Assembly (NCBI GenBank): GCA_944384125.1
Contig: CALWSF010000028.1
Span: 1 to 46,658 of the forward strand
Source of the DNA: an uncultured Lachnospiraceae bacterium
GTDB lineage: Bacteria > Bacillota > Clostridia > Lachnospirales > Lachnospiraceae
Length of the DNA: 46,658 nucleotides
Direction of reading: 5' to 3'
The position numbers were made by a program, and so were the translations under genes. Of the stretch, positions 14,133 through 23,468 are shown piece by piece. The notes below the pieces were generated by a model, which was not told where the DNA came from, did no database searches, and saw only the letters and a list, made by a program, of their open reading frames with translations. Positions within the stretch are counted from its first letter, which is position 1. Every line of letters starts with the position of its first letter.

Positions 14133-16970
14133 TCAATCTTTTCCCACATTCAGATAGCGCTTCACATACTGCCCCGTATAGGACTGCGGAACCTGGGCCA
14201 CCTCCTCCGGCGTTCCTTTGGCGATAACTGTTCCACCGCGGTCTCCGCCCTCCGGTCCGATATCCAGAATGTAATCTGCAGTCTTAATCACATCCAGATT
14301 GTGCTCAATTACAACTACCGTATTCCCGCCGTCCGACAGCCTGTGCAGAATCTCTATCAGGCGGTGGACATCGGCAAAATGAAGCCCTGTGGTAGGTTCG
14401 TCCAGAATATAAATGGTTTTTCCTGTTCCCCGCTTGCTCAGCTCCGTTGCCAGCTTAATCCTCTGAGCCTCGCCTCCCGAAAGTTCCGTGGAGGGCTGTC
14501 CGAGGCGGATGTAAGACAGACCCACATCATACAGTGTCTCAATCTTTCTGTAAATGGACGGTATGTTCTCGAAAAATTTCAGAGCCTCTTCCACCGTCAT
14601 ATTCAGAACATCATATATGCTTTTTCCCTTATATTTGACCTCCAGCGTTTCCCTGTTATACCGTTTTCCGCCGCACACCTCGCACGGTACATAAATATCC
14701 GGCAAAAAATGCATCTCAATTTTTATAATTCCGTCTCCGGCGCAGGCCTCGCATCTTCCGCCCTTTTTGTTAAAGCTGAATCGCCCTTTATTGTATCCCC
14801 TCGCCTTCGCATCTGTGGATGATGCAAAAAGATCACGGATCAGATCAAACGCGCCCGTATAGGTTGCCGGATTGGAGCGGGGCGTACGGCCGATGGGAGA
14901 CTGATCAATGGCAATTATCTTGTCCAGATTTTCTGCTCCCTCGATCCCCTTATGCTTTCCCGGTATGGTGTGAGCCCGGTTCAGTTTTTTGGCCAGCGCC
15001 TTGTAAAGAATCTCATTTACAAGAGAGCTTTTGCCCGAGCCGGACACTCCCGTCACGCAGGTCATTACGCCCAGAGGAAATCTGACATCAATATTTTTCA
15101 GATTATTCTCCGCTGCTCCCCGCACGGTCAGCCAGCCGGTGGGCTCCCGCCTTTTTGACGGCACAGGTATACGGATTCGCCCGCTTAAGTAGGCCCCGGT
15201 CACAGAGGCCTTACATTTCATAATCTCCTCTGCGGTTCCCACAGCCACGACCTCGCCGCCATGTTCTCCGGCCCCCGGTCCTATATCGACGATACAGTCC
15301 GCCGCCCGCATGGTGTCCTCGTCGTGCTCCACCACAAGAACAGAATTCCCCAGGTCTCTTAAATGCTTCAGTGTATCCAGAAGCTTGTCATTGTCCCTCT
15401 GGTGCAGACCTATGCTGGGCTCATCCAGTATATAAGCCACTCCCACAAGCCCGGATCCGATCTGTGTCGCCAGGCGGATGCGCTGCGCCTCTCCGCCTGA
15501 GAGCGTTCCTGTCGCCCGGGACAGAGACAGATACTCCAGCCCCACATTGATAAGGAAAGATACGCGGGCCCTGATTTCCTTTAATATGGGCGCTCCTATG
15601 GCCTCCTGCATGGGTGTCAGCTCCAGTGCGTCAGTAAACTCACGGAATTTGACGATGGACATGTCCGTCGCCTCAAAAATATTTTTTCCTCCGATCGTCA
15701 CAGCCAGAGACTCTTTTTTAAGTCTCTGCCCTTTACACGTTTTACAGGGAGTAATGCGCATAAAATTCTCGTATTCCGCCTTCATGGAATCGGAAAATGT
15801 CTCCCTGTATTTCCGGTTCATGCTCTGAATGAGCCCCTCAAACGCGATGTCATAGACGCCTTCTCCCCGCTGTCCGCGGTACCGGACCTTCACAATCTTT
15901 CCTCCGGTGCCATGAATCAGAATCTTCTGAATCTCCTCCGGATACTCTTCAAACGGCGTGTCAAGACTGAAATGATACTCTTCCGCCAGAGCCGCAAGAA
16001 TAGCGCCGGTAAAGCTTGACTTGTCCGTACAGGACTGCCAGCCCATTGCCGTGATGGCGCCCTGACTGATGCTGAGGCTCTTATCGGGAATTATCAGATC
16101 CTCGTCAAACTCCATCTTATATCCAAGACCGAAACAGTCCGGACACGCGCCGAACGGGTTATTAAAGGAAAAACTGCGGGGCTCCACCTCATCCACGCTG
16201 ATTCCGCAGTCCGGACAGGAAAAATTCTGACTGAAAGTCAGGGGCTCTTCTCCGGAAATATCCACCATCATCAGGCCCCCCGTCAGCCCCATAACCGTTT
16301 CTATGGAATCTGAAAGTCTCTTCTCAATGCCTTCTTTTATCACAAGACGATCTACCACAATCTCAATATTGTGCTTTATATTCTTATCGAGAGCAATCTC
16401 CTCGCTGAGCTCATAGAGACTCCCGTCCACCCGCACACGGACATATCCGCTCTTTTTCGCCTGCTCCAGCACCTTTTCATGGCGTCCCTTTCGCCCGCGC
16501 ACCACAGGGGCCAGAAGCTGTATCCTGCTTCTCTCCGGAAGCGCCATGATCTGATCCACCATCTGATCCACTGTCTGACGCCGGATCTCCCTCCCGCACT
16601 TCGGACAGTGGGGAATTCCTATCCTGGCATAGAGAAGACGCATATAATCGTAGATTTCCGTGACAGTTCCCACCGTCGAACGCGGATTCCTGTTTGTTGA
16701 CTTCTGATCGATGGATATGGCCGGGGACAGCCCTTCTATGCTCTCCACATCCGGTTTTTCCATCTGTCCCAGAAACTGTCTCGCATAGGACGAGAGCGAC
16801 TCCATATACCGTCTCTGCCCCTCCGCATAGATCGTATCAAATGCCAGGGAAGATTTTCCCGAGCCGGAAAGACCGGTCAGAACCACCAGCTCATTTCTGG
16901 GAATATCGAGAGAAATATTTTTCAGATTATGCTCATTGGCACCACGTATTTTAATATATTGCTTTGCCAT
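14133..16970 (-). CDS. uvrA: Excinuclease ABC subunit A
   Basis: UvrA finds bulky DNA lesions and loads UvrB in nucleotide excision repair. The chosen ATG (16970, [18 protein letters not shown]) follows GAGGTGG by 7 bases and gives 945 residues, normal for the family. Two ABC ATPase halves are seen: Walker [13 protein letters not shown] (about residue 31) and [13 protein letters not shown] (about 640), with LSGGEAQRI signatures in both. The zinc sites include [10 protein letters not shown] near 115, CPDCG...CPDCFGLG near 255-280 and the CEACAGDG...[10 protein letters not shown] finger near 740. All key parts are present. A LexA-type box covers the promoter, so SOS induction is expected. No uvrB is seen in the window. 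Confidence 0.97.
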   Translation of the reverse strand: MAKQYIKIRGANEHNLKNISLDIPRNELVVLTGLSGSGKSSLAFDTIYAEGQRRYMESLSSYARQFLGQMEKPDVESIEGLSPAISIDQKSTNRNPRSTVGTVTEIYDYMRLLYARIGIPHCPKCGREIRRQTVDQMVDQIMALPERSRIQLLAPVVRGRKGRHEKVLEQAKKSGYVRVRVDGSLYELSEEIALDKNIKHNIEIVVDRLVIKEGIEKRLSDSIETVMGLTGGLMMVDISGEEPLTFSQNFSCPDCGISVDEVEPRSFSFNNPFGACPDCFGLGYKMEFDEDLIIPDKSLSISQGAITAMGWQSCTDKSSFTGAILAALAEEYHFSLDTPFEEYPEEIQKILIHGTGGKIVKVRYRGQRGEGVYDIAFEGLIQSMNRKYRETFSDSMKAEYENFMRITPCKTCKGQRLKKESLAVTIGGKNIFEATDMSIVKFREFTDALELTPMQEAIGAPILKEIRARVSFLINVGLEYLSLSRATGTLSGGEAQRIRLATQIGSGLVGVAYILDEPSIGLHQRDNDKLLDTLKHLRDLGNSVLVVEHDEDTMRAADCIVDIGPGAGEHGGEVVAVGTAEEIMKCKASVTGAYLSGRIRIPVPSKRREPTGWLTVRGAAENNLKNIDVRFPLGVMTCVTGVSGSGKSSLVNEILYKALAKKLNRAHTIPGKHKGIEGAENLDKIIAIDQSPIGRTPRSNPATYTGAFDLIRDLFASSTDAKARGYNKGRFSFNKKGGRCEACAGDGIIKIEMHFLPDIYVPCEVCGGKRYNRETLEVKYKGKSIYDVLNMTVEEALKFFENIPSIYRKIETLYDVGLSYIRLGQPSTELSGGEAQRIKLATELSKRGTGKTIYILDEPTTGLHFADVHRLIEILHRLSDGGNTVVVIEHNLDVIKTADYILDIGPEGGDRGGTVIAKGTPEEVAQVPQSYTGQYVKRYLNVGKD

Positions 16971-17112
16971 CATTCCACCTCTGTATTTTTTACAGGTCCT
17001 CATTCCTGCAGCCGATGACAGTCCCGCTGTAATCCTGTTCCTGTATCCTTATGTTTTCCCTGATGATATACTCTCATACAGGCGTCACAGCAGTCTCTCA
17101 TATAGTTCTCTA

Positions 17113-17152
17113 AGTATATCATACCCTCCCCGGCATTGCAAACATTTGTTCG
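17113..17152 (-). promoter_or_regulatory. uvrA promoter with LexA (SOS) box
   Basis: On the minus strand TTGCAA (17136-17141) and TATACT (17113-17118, preceded by TGA) are 17 bases apart. CGAACAAATGTTTG (17139-17152) overlaps the -35 and matches the Gram-positive LexA/DinR consensus CGAAC-N4-GTTYG. Repression by LexA and induction by DNA damage follow from established knowledge of this box. Confidence 0.8.
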
Positions 17153-17186
17153 CCTGTTTTGCCGCACATAATTTCCAGTACAGAAA

Positions 17187-17220
17187 CGGCAGCAATGACA
17201 CTCTCCGTTCAAAGCTGCCG
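17187..17220 (-). terminator. Possible terminator of the 17272-18017 operon
   Basis: CGGCAGC (17187-17193) pairs with GCTGCCG (17214-17220), 52 bases past the stop codon at 17272. The minus-strand tail TTTCTGT is weak. Confidence 0.4.
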
Positions 17221-17271
17221 CTCTTCTTAAATAATATAATTACATCTCCGGCTTTTTCCTGCAACCGGTAT

Positions 17272-17523
17272 TTATTTCAGATACCCTTTTTCCGGTTGTT
17301 TTTCCTCCGGCTGTCCCCCCTCTTTTTCTTTACCCTCCGGATGATCTTCTTCCCGATGATTTTCCGGCGGCAAAATAGGATGCCAGCACTCAGGCTCCCT
17401 GCGGGATACAAAAAGGCTTTTTATCTTTCCCATCACGGATTCCACCAGACAGAACCAGATATGACCGAAAATGCACACTGCCATCAGAAATAAAATGACT
17501 GCTCCAATCTCTCCAGGCAACAT
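17272..17523 (-). CDS. Small single-helix membrane protein
   Basis: The 83-residue product starts [20 protein letters not shown] at 17523, with GAGG 6 bases upstream inside the end of the preceding gene. A GTG four codons earlier overlaps that gene's stop codon. Residues about 5-28 form one membrane helix. The rest is a hydrophilic tail rich in Glu, Lys and Pro ([28 protein letters not shown]). The family is not recognised. The tight overlap with the 161-residue gene upstream suggests that they work together. Confidence 0.55.
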   Translation of the reverse strand: MLPGEIGAVILFLMAVCIFGHIWFCLVESVMGKIKSLFVSRREPECWHPILPPENHREEDHPEGKEKEGGQPEEKQPEKGYLK

Positions 17524-17531
17524 TTTCTTCC

Positions 17532-18017
17532 TCACTTTGTCGCAAAACGCTTCATAAAGAATTCTGTGAAAGCAGCCAGTTCCTCATCCTGGGACACATA
17601 TACGTACAATTTTTCATCCTCGAGCCAGTCATATGCGTTTATTGCAATATAACCTTTTCTGTCCGGATAAATCACAAAGGCATCCGTCGGATATTTGTTC
17701 CGGTAAGCCTTCAAAATCTCCGAGCGGCGGTAATATGTGGGATCGCCGCACCCGGAGAGATCCGGCACCGTAGGCACAGCGACAACTGTCTGGCTCTCCT
17801 CATTCCACCCCACTATCAGATTCCCGATTTTTGTCTTGCTTCCGTGGACAAAGCCATAATTAAAACGGCTTACATCCTCCGTATACCCGAAAATCAGCCT
17901 GTAATCATCCCCGTTTTCCACAACCTGATTAAACAGTGTCCGCATCTTCTGTGCATTTGACCGGCTCTTTTCCATATCAATCTCCGGTCCCTTAAACAGT
18001 TTTCCAAAAAATCCCAT
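17532..18017 (-). CDS. Hypothetical cytosolic protein, 161 residues
   Basis: The protein starts MGFFGKLFKGPEIDMEKSRS, a form common in small Firmicute proteins of unknown role, with AGGGAGG 9 bases before the ATG. No membrane helix or known catalytic motif is seen. Aromatic-rich strands (RLIFGYTEDVSRFNYGFVHG, AFVIYPDRKGYIAINAYDW) suggest a compact alpha/beta fold. It forms a two-gene unit with the small membrane protein downstream. The function is unknown, but it is a likely real gene from its length, ribosome site and codon use. Confidence 0.7.
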   Translation of the reverse strand: MGFFGKLFKGPEIDMEKSRSNAQKMRTLFNQVVENGDDYRLIFGYTEDVSRFNYGFVHGSKTKIGNLIVGWNEESQTVVAVPTVPDLSGCGDPTYYRRSEILKAYRNKYPTDAFVIYPDRKGYIAINAYDWLEDEKLYVYVSQDEELAAFTEFFMKRFATK

Positions 18018-18197
18018 TTTCTTTTTCCTCCCTGCATTTATTTAATATAGTCCGGCAGTAATAAGCCGCCGTCCGTTTTTTGCCTCTATGCGCTTAAAAA
18101 TAAATACATTTTTATTATTTTGTTTTTATTTTGGGTAAAAATAATCCGCCGGAATAAAACGCCGCAACATCATATTCGACGGACTATCTTCATCAAA

Positions 18198-18845
18198 TCA
18201 CTCCGGACTGCCTTCCTGCTGCCGGGAAGTGTCCTCCTCTTCTTTCATTTTTTCCAGTGCATCCACAATCGCATTAATCTGAAACCGGGCGGTTTCATCA
18301 GCCGCCTCCGGAACAAAGAATGGCAGCGCACCGGGAATCCCCCTGCGCACAATCATAACTGCCAGGCAAAGATTAATAAACACCTTTATTTTTTCCGGAT
18401 CCGCCTTTATCCCGAAAGAATTTAAAATTTCCCCGAACAGGCGCAGCTGCCGCTCGCGGAATACCCGTCTGCTTTCAGGGGACAGACGACTGAAAACCAT
18501 CTGCTGTTCTTCAATGGTCAGAACCGCTATTCCGTTTTTCTCGCCGTAACAGCAGGAAAAAAGGAACCGGCCGACTGCATCGCGCCAGCCAAGAGCCGGA
18601 TCTGCCATCAGCCGCTTCACAAATTCAATGATTTTCGGCTGCTGAAAATACAGAGCCTCCACAATGAGATCCTCTTTTGTGGCAAAAAAGGTATAGAAAA
18701 AGGTTCGGGAAATGCCGACTTTTTTGTAAACCTGCTCTACCGTCGTATGCCGAATCCCCTGTTTTGCCATCAGCTCCAGTCCCGCAGATACCAGATCTTT
18801 TCGGATCCGCTCCCGCTCTTTTTCTGAATAAGCAACCTTCGGCAT
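18198..18845 (-). CDS. TetR-family transcriptional regulator
   Basis: The 215-residue protein has the TetR DNA-binding helix-turn-helix at residues about 10-56 (ERIRKDLVSAGLELMAKQGI, TTVEQVYKKVGISRTFFYTFFATKEDLI). A divergent C-terminal ligand domain follows, as usual for the family. GGGAGG is 6 bases before the ATG. An 11+11-base inverted repeat overlies its own promoter, so it very probably represses itself. The flavoprotein gene just upstream on the same strand may also be a target. The ligand cannot be predicted. It is followed by a gap of 180 bases without other genes. Confidence 0.92.
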   Translation of the reverse strand: MPKVAYSEKERERIRKDLVSAGLELMAKQGIRHTTVEQVYKKVGISRTFFYTFFATKEDLIVEALYFQQPKIIEFVKRLMADPALGWRDAVGRFLFSCCYGEKNGIAVLTIEEQQMVFSRLSPESRRVFRERQLRLFGEILNSFGIKADPEKIKVFINLCLAVMIVRRGIPGALPFFVPEAADETARFQINAIVDALEKMKEEEDTSRQQEGSPE

Positions 18846-18858
18846 CCTTTTCCTCCCC

Positions 18859-18918
18859 AGAATAAAGACATTTTATTTTTTTCGTCTTTATTCTATCATA
18901 CTCCATCATTTAAGACAA
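18859..18918 (-). promoter_or_regulatory. Promoter and operator of the TetR gene
   Basis: TTGTCT (18913-18918) and TAGAAT (18890-18895, preceded by TGA) on the minus strand are 17 bases apart. AGAATAAAGAC (18859-18869) and GTCTTTATTCT (18884-18894) form a perfect inverted repeat whose one arm overlaps the -10. This is the likely TetR-family operator. Confidence 0.7.
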
Positions 18919-18996
18919 GTTAAGAATTTATATCGCACCTCTCTGCGCCACGCCGGGTTTTTCCGGCTCCCCTGCGGCAGTGACAGGGCAGGCGTG

Positions 18997-19635
18997 TCAG
19001 CGGATGAAATTCGTTGAAAATACCTTTTCCGTCTCAGGAAGGAGAATTCCCTTCTCCTTCCCGGCGGCGAAACATTTTATCATCCAGGCCATATTTCTTC
19101 CCACGTTCCGCATGGTCTGCAGCCCTTCCGCATCCTGACAGACCTCCTCCGGCGTCTGCCCGTGAACCATATTCCAGTAGGTAGAGCTTACCACCGGCAT
19201 CTGTGCAATTCCAAAATATTTATTTATCCCGTCGAGAGAAGCCGTGGTGCCGCCCCGTCTGGCCGACGCCACCGCAGCGGCCGGTTTGAACGCAAATGCG
19301 CCGTACCCGTGCCTTCCTTCACTGTAAAATGCACGATCGAGAAATGAAAAGAGGCGACCGCTGGGATGGGCATAATAAACGGGCGTTCCAAAAACAAAAC
19401 CGTCTGCACCGCGCGCTTTTTCCAGAAAAGCCTGCAGAGGAACATCATCCGTAAAGACGCAGCTGCCCTTTTTGGCACACTGTCTGCAGCCAATGCAGTC
19501 TCTTACCGCCCCGCCGCCAATGTAAAAAATCTCATACTCAATTCCCTCTTTGACCAGCGTTCTCCCGATTTCCGTGAGAGCCGTATACGTACATCCCTTT
19601 TCATTAGAGCTCCCGTTTACCATCAAAACCTTCAT
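18997..19635 (-). CDS. Iron-sulfur flavoprotein, flavodoxin/FMN reductase family
   Basis: The 212-residue product starts MKVLMVNGSSNEKGCTYTAL, with the FMN phosphate loop NGSSNEKGCT (residues 7-16). CIGCRQCAKKGSC (about 47-59) has the compact C-x2-C-x2-C-x5-C motif known from Isf-type flavoproteins, which carry a 4Fe-4S cluster near FMN. VFGTPVYYAHPSG (about 81-93) is the second FMN loop. Such proteins pass electrons, often from ferredoxin, to O2, peroxide or quinones. AGGAGG is 7 bases before the ATG. It lies 35 bases behind the nucleoside importer genes, so it may be their last cistron, and just before the TetR gene. Confidence 0.85.
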   Translation of the reverse strand: MKVLMVNGSSNEKGCTYTALTEIGRTLVKEGIEYEIFYIGGGAVRDCIGCRQCAKKGSCVFTDDVPLQAFLEKARGADGFVFGTPVYYAHPSGRLFSFLDRAFYSEGRHGYGAFAFKPAAAVASARRGGTTASLDGINKYFGIAQMPVVSSTYWNMVHGQTPEEVCQDAEGLQTMRNVGRNMAWMIKCFAAGKEKGILLPETEKVFSTNFIR

Positions 19636-19670
19636 TTTCAGACCTCCTGACTGCCAGAATCTGTATATTC

Positions 19671-20633
19671 CTACCTCTCCTCGCGGAAGTAATTCACACC
19701 CAGATGGGCCGGAATATGACTTCTTTTACTCTTGCGCATAGATGCGATTACCAGTACCAGCGCTGTAATAAGGAACGGAAGTGCATCAAAAAACGCGGTT
19801 GGAATAGCGTAGGTATTTTTAGGAACGTAATATTTCAGAACCCGCAGCGCTCCGAAAACAAAGGAACCGTAAATTACATTGATCGGCTTCCACGACGCAA
19901 AGATAACGAGTGCCACGGAAATCCATCCCAGACCTCCCACGCTGTCACGCAGCCACACGCCGCTGTTTATAATCATGGAGCAGTATGCCCCGCCGATTCC
20001 GCAGATAGCGCCTGACAGAAGAATATTGATGTAACGCCACTTTGTAACCTCAATTCCGGCCGCATCCGCCGCTGCAGGGTTCTCTCCGATCGCCTGCACA
20101 TTTAACCCGGTCTGCGTTTTATAGAGATAAATGCCGGCAAGCACCGCAATTACAAGTCCCAGATACACAAACGGATTGTAGGAAAACAGAAGCTCTCCCA
20201 GCACCGGAATATCGCTCAGTCCCGGAATGTCAATATTGCGCATCTGAGCCGTAACACGCTCCGGCAACTTCAGTGTGCCGCCCTCAGAACGCTCCAGCAT
20301 ATACACGCCGACAAAATTGGACAGTCCCGTTCCGAATATGGTCATCGTCAGTCCTGTTACATTCTGATTTGCCATAAATGTGACAGTCAGAACTCCGTAA
20401 ATCAGAGCTGCCAGCGTTCCCGCTGCCGCTGCCGCCAGAATGGCGATCACAAAGCTGTCCGTCACATATCCTGCCATGAAGCCGGCGCAGGCTCCTATGG
20501 CCATCATACCTTCCACGCCAAGGTTGAGATGACCGACCTTTTCACTCAGGATCTCCCCGACCGTGCCGAACAGAAACGGCGTTCCCGCCAGCACAGCTGC
20601 CACAAGAAATTTTATTATAAGTTCGCTGCTCAT
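19671..20633 (-). CDS. Nucleoside ABC importer permease (NupQ/BmpG-like)
   Basis: The 320-residue inner-membrane protein has eight or more hydrophobic helices and the family motif GTVGEILSEKVGHLNLGVEGMM (residues about 23-44), typical of the BMP-type importer's second permease. AIGENPAAADAAGIEV near 180-195 is the cytoplasmic coupling helix that meets the ATPase. With the adjacent permease and ATPase it moves purine nucleosides, by analogy to B. subtilis NupNOPQ and related riboside importers. Its ATG overlaps the stop of the upstream permease gene by four bases. The substrate is inferred. Confidence 0.9.
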   Translation of the reverse strand: MSSELIIKFLVAAVLAGTPFLFGTVGEILSEKVGHLNLGVEGMMAIGACAGFMAGYVTDSFVIAILAAAAAGTLAALIYGVLTVTFMANQNVTGLTMTIFGTGLSNFVGVYMLERSEGGTLKLPERVTAQMRNIDIPGLSDIPVLGELLFSYNPFVYLGLVIAVLAGIYLYKTQTGLNVQAIGENPAAADAAGIEVTKWRYINILLSGAICGIGGAYCSMIINSGVWLRDSVGGLGWISVALVIFASWKPINVIYGSFVFGALRVLKYYVPKNTYAIPTAFFDALPFLITALVLVIASMRKSKRSHIPAHLGVNYFREER

Positions 20634-21706
20634 GCCCTGACGTCTCCTTTCCCCCTGAATACAAATTTATAGCGGATAAAAAGTTCACATCCCAGAATAA
20701 AAAACAGAATGATTCCCTGTAAAACATCGGCACAGTCTGAGGAAAGTCCGAAAGATGACTGAACAACGCTGCTTCCCTTTTCCAGAATACTGAACAGTAT
20801 TGTCACGAGAAGAATCGCAGGCGGATTCAGCTGTGCCAACCATGCCACGATGATTGCCGTAAATCCCACGCCTCCGGCCACGGCTGTCGTAAGCGTCACA
20901 TCAGAACCGGTTGCCTGAACCATTCCTCCGATTCCGCAGACAGCTCCGGACAGAAACATGGTACGGAGAATCACTTTTTTCACATTCATTCCGGCATAAC
21001 GGGCCGTCTCCTGACTTTCTCCCACCACGCTGATCTCGTAGCCCTGTTTGGAACGGTTCATGTAAATCCATATCAGAACCAGCAGCACGAGCGCGATAAT
21101 CCAGCCGAACTGGATGCCGAACACCCGGTCAAGGGAGGCATTCTTATCAAACCGGGCAATCTTCGCATATCCCTGGGAACCGGGATCCCGCCACGGTCCC
21201 TCTCTGAGGAACACAATCACGTTCAGCGCAATATAATTCAGCATAAGCGTAAAAAGTGTCTCATTTGTGTCATATTTCGTCTTGAACCACGCCGGGATAA
21301 GGCCCCACAGGCCGCCTCCCACAGCTCCCGCAATAAACATGACGATTACCAGCAGCCAGTGGTTCCATCCGGAATGGAACAGGGCAAAATATGAGGCAAA
21401 AACGCCTCCCATGATGATCTGCCCCTCCGCTCCGATGTTCCAGAAACGCATCTTAAAAGCCAGCGTCACACCCAGCGACGCAATCAGAAGCGGTATTGCT
21501 ATCTTAACCGTCGCCTGAATTGCCATCCCGCTTCGGAGTGCTCCCGTCAGAATGGTCTGATAAATGACGAACGGATTCTGTCCCAGGCAAAGGATAAAAA
21601 GGCCGCCGGCCACCAGCGCCAGAAGTATTGCCTCCAGACGGAGAATCAGCGTCTCTTTCCTGCCAAGCTCCGCTTTTTTTACCACGCGGATCAATGGTTC
21701 TTTCAT
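20630..21706 (-). CDS. Nucleoside ABC importer permease (NupP/BmpF-like)
   Basis: The 358-residue protein is the larger permease of the pair. It begins with a basic region then a long run of helices (LRLEAILLALVAGGLFILCL, IAIPLLIASLGVTLAFKMRF). NIGAEGQIIMGG (about 91-102) corresponds to the EGQ motif of this family, and SVVGESQETARYAGMNVKKV (about 228-247) is the coupling helix. The gene overlaps the ATPase gene before it and the second permease after it by four bases each (ATGA), the mark of a tight operon. Transported substrate by analogy: purine nucleosides. Confidence 0.9.
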   Translation of the reverse strand: MKEPLIRVVKKAELGRKETLILRLEAILLALVAGGLFILCLGQNPFVIYQTILTGALRSGMAIQATVKIAIPLLIASLGVTLAFKMRFWNIGAEGQIIMGGVFASYFALFHSGWNHWLLVIVMFIAGAVGGGLWGLIPAWFKTKYDTNETLFTLMLNYIALNVIVFLREGPWRDPGSQGYAKIARFDKNASLDRVFGIQFGWIIALVLLVLIWIYMNRSKQGYEISVVGESQETARYAGMNVKKVILRTMFLSGAVCGIGGMVQATGSDVTLTTAVAGGVGFTAIIVAWLAQLNPPAILLVTILFSILEKGSSVVQSSFGLSSDCADVLQGIILFFILGCELFIRYKFVFRGKGDVRA

Positions 21707-23304
21707 GCCTTTTCCTCCTCTCCCTCATCTGATACACAGCCGGGCGCATCCATGCACTCATCCGACTTCTGCACTCTGTCATCCCCGGCTCCCAGAACCT
21801 CCTCAGCTCTGGCACCCGTCATCATAAGACCTACCTGCTCTTTCGTCAGCCTGTCCGCATCCTCAATGCCCATTACCTGTCCGTGGCAGAGCACCATAAT
21901 GCGGTCGGAAAGCTCCAGAAGAACGTCAAGATCTTCTCCGATATAGACAACGGCGACTCCTTTTTTCTTCTGCTCATTCAAAAGCTCATATATTGTATAG
22001 GAAGAATTGATGTCCAGTCCCCGGACGGGATACGCCGTAATGAGCACCTGCGGGCTCGACTCAATCTCACGCCCCAGAAGAACCTTCTGTACGTTTCCTC
22101 CGGACATCAGGCGCACCGGCATATCAACACCCGGTGTCACGATCCCCAGCTTGTCTATGAGTTTTTCCGCCAGCTCCCGCGCAGGCCCTCTCTCCACAAA
22201 GGGTCCTTTCGCTTCCGAGTAGGATTTTAAAAGCATATTGTCCACCATGCCCATGGAAGCCACCAGTCCCATGCCAAGCCGGTCCTCCGGGACAAAACTC
22301 ATGCTGATTCCCAGACGGATAATCTCTGCCGGCGACTTTCCCACAATATTTTCCTTGTGGTAGAGAATCGCTCCCTTTTTGGCCACCATAAGTCCCGTCA
22401 GCGTCTCGCAGAGCTCCTTCTGGCCGCTGCCTGCCACCCCGGCAACTCCCAGAATCTCCCCGGTGCGGATATCAAAAGAGATATCATCCAGAGCAATTGT
22501 TTTATCGCTTTTTTCCACGGTCAGATCCACAACCTTCAGAATCGTCTCCCGGTTCTCCATCCGGGGCCTGTCAATGTTCAGGCTGATGGGACGCCCCACC
22601 ATAAGCTCTGTCAGCTTCTTTTCATCGCACTCTCCCGTGACTACTGTGTCAATACTCTTTCCCTTTCGCAGGATCGTCACACGGTCACTGATGGCCAGGA
22701 CCTCATGAAGCTTGTGTGTGATAATGATAATGGCGCATCCCTGCTCCTTCATTCGCCTTAAAATGGCAAAGAGCTTTTCCGTCTCCTGCGGTGTGAGAAC
22801 AGCCGTAGGCTCATCCAGAATCAGGATCTGCGCACCTCTATATAATACCTTCAAAATCTCGACTGTCTGTTTTTCACTCACTGACATGTCATAGATCTTT
22901 TTTTCCGGTTCAATTTCAAGTCCGAATGAATGTCCCAGCTCTTCAATCTTTTCCCGAAGGCTTTTTCTGTTCAGCCGTCTGCCGTGGGAGCCCAGTATAA
23001 TGTTGTCCATGGCGCTGAATACATCCACCAGCTTAAAATGCTGATGTATCATTCCGATTCCCAGATTCTTCGAGTCAACCGGAGAATTGATGGATACCTC
23101 TTTTCCTCCGATAAGAATAGACCCCGAATCAGGATGGTAAATGCCGGACAGCATATTCATAAGAGTCGTCTTGCCGGAACCGTTTTCCCCCAGAAGGGCC
23201 ATGATCTCCCCGTATCTGACGGTCAGATTAATCTTATCATTGGCGACCACGCTTCCGAAGGCTTTCGTAATCTGCCTGCATTCAATGGCATACTGTTCTG
23301 TCAT
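21703..23304 (-). CDS. Nucleoside ABC importer ATPase (NupO/BmpE-like)
   Basis: The 533-residue protein joins two ABC domains, as in RbsA/NupO proteins. The first has Walker A GENGSGKTTLMN (about 38-49), Walker B ILILDEPTAVL (about 160) and a degenerate signature (MSVSEKQTVEIL). The second has a weak Walker A (GVAGSGQKELCETL, about 290), a good LMSGGNVQKVLLGREI signature and LITAYPVRGLDI, so one ATP site is probably catalytic and one degenerate, as known for this type. Its C-terminal tail of about 30 residues is acidic and extra. The start ATG follows GAGGTGAC. Terminator 23381-23430 stands between it and the binding protein gene. Confidence 0.93.
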   Translation of the reverse strand: MTEQYAIECRQITKAFGSVVANDKINLTVRYGEIMALLGENGSGKTTLMNMLSGIYHPDSGSILIGGKEVSINSPVDSKNLGIGMIHQHFKLVDVFSAMDNIILGSHGRRLNRKSLREKIEELGHSFGLEIEPEKKIYDMSVSEKQTVEILKVLYRGAQILILDEPTAVLTPQETEKLFAILRRMKEQGCAIIIITHKLHEVLAISDRVTILRKGKSIDTVVTGECDEKKLTELMVGRPISLNIDRPRMENRETILKVVDLTVEKSDKTIALDDISFDIRTGEILGVAGVAGSGQKELCETLTGLMVAKKGAILYHKENIVGKSPAEIIRLGISMSFVPEDRLGMGLVASMGMVDNMLLKSYSEAKGPFVERGPARELAEKLIDKLGIVTPGVDMPVRLMSGGNVQKVLLGREIESSPQVLITAYPVRGLDINSSYTIYELLNEQKKKGVAVVYIGEDLDVLLELSDRIMVLCHGQVMGIEDADRLTKEQVGLMMTGARAEEVLGAGDDRVQKSDECMDAPGCVSDEGEEEKA

Positions 23305-23380
23305 AATGTCACCTCAAACCTCTGCAGTGCCGCACGGCAAAACCGCCGCCGGCGTGTTTTCCGGATATCTGTAAGAAAAA

Positions 23381-23430
23381 GGGATGCCGCAAATGAGAAT
23401 CTTACCATTCACCATTTGAAACGGCATCCC
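23381..23430 (-). terminator. Terminator between binding protein and ATPase genes
   Basis: GGGATGCCG (23381-23389) pairs with CGGCATCCC (23422-23430), extended inside by CAAATG/CATTTG, and TTTTTCTTAC follows on the minus strand. Flanking CCGCACGGC (23330-23338) and GCCGTGCGG (23446-23454) can pair outside it. It would let the binding protein be made in excess over the membrane complex. Confidence 0.8.
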
Positions 23431-23468
23431 CTGCCGCCGCACACAGCCGTGCGGTTTAAAATCAGATT

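Noticed and set aside
17000-17212. 70-codon minus-strand frame upstream of uvrA
   Set aside because: It covers the uvrA promoter, LexA box and leader, and its start has no ribosome site.
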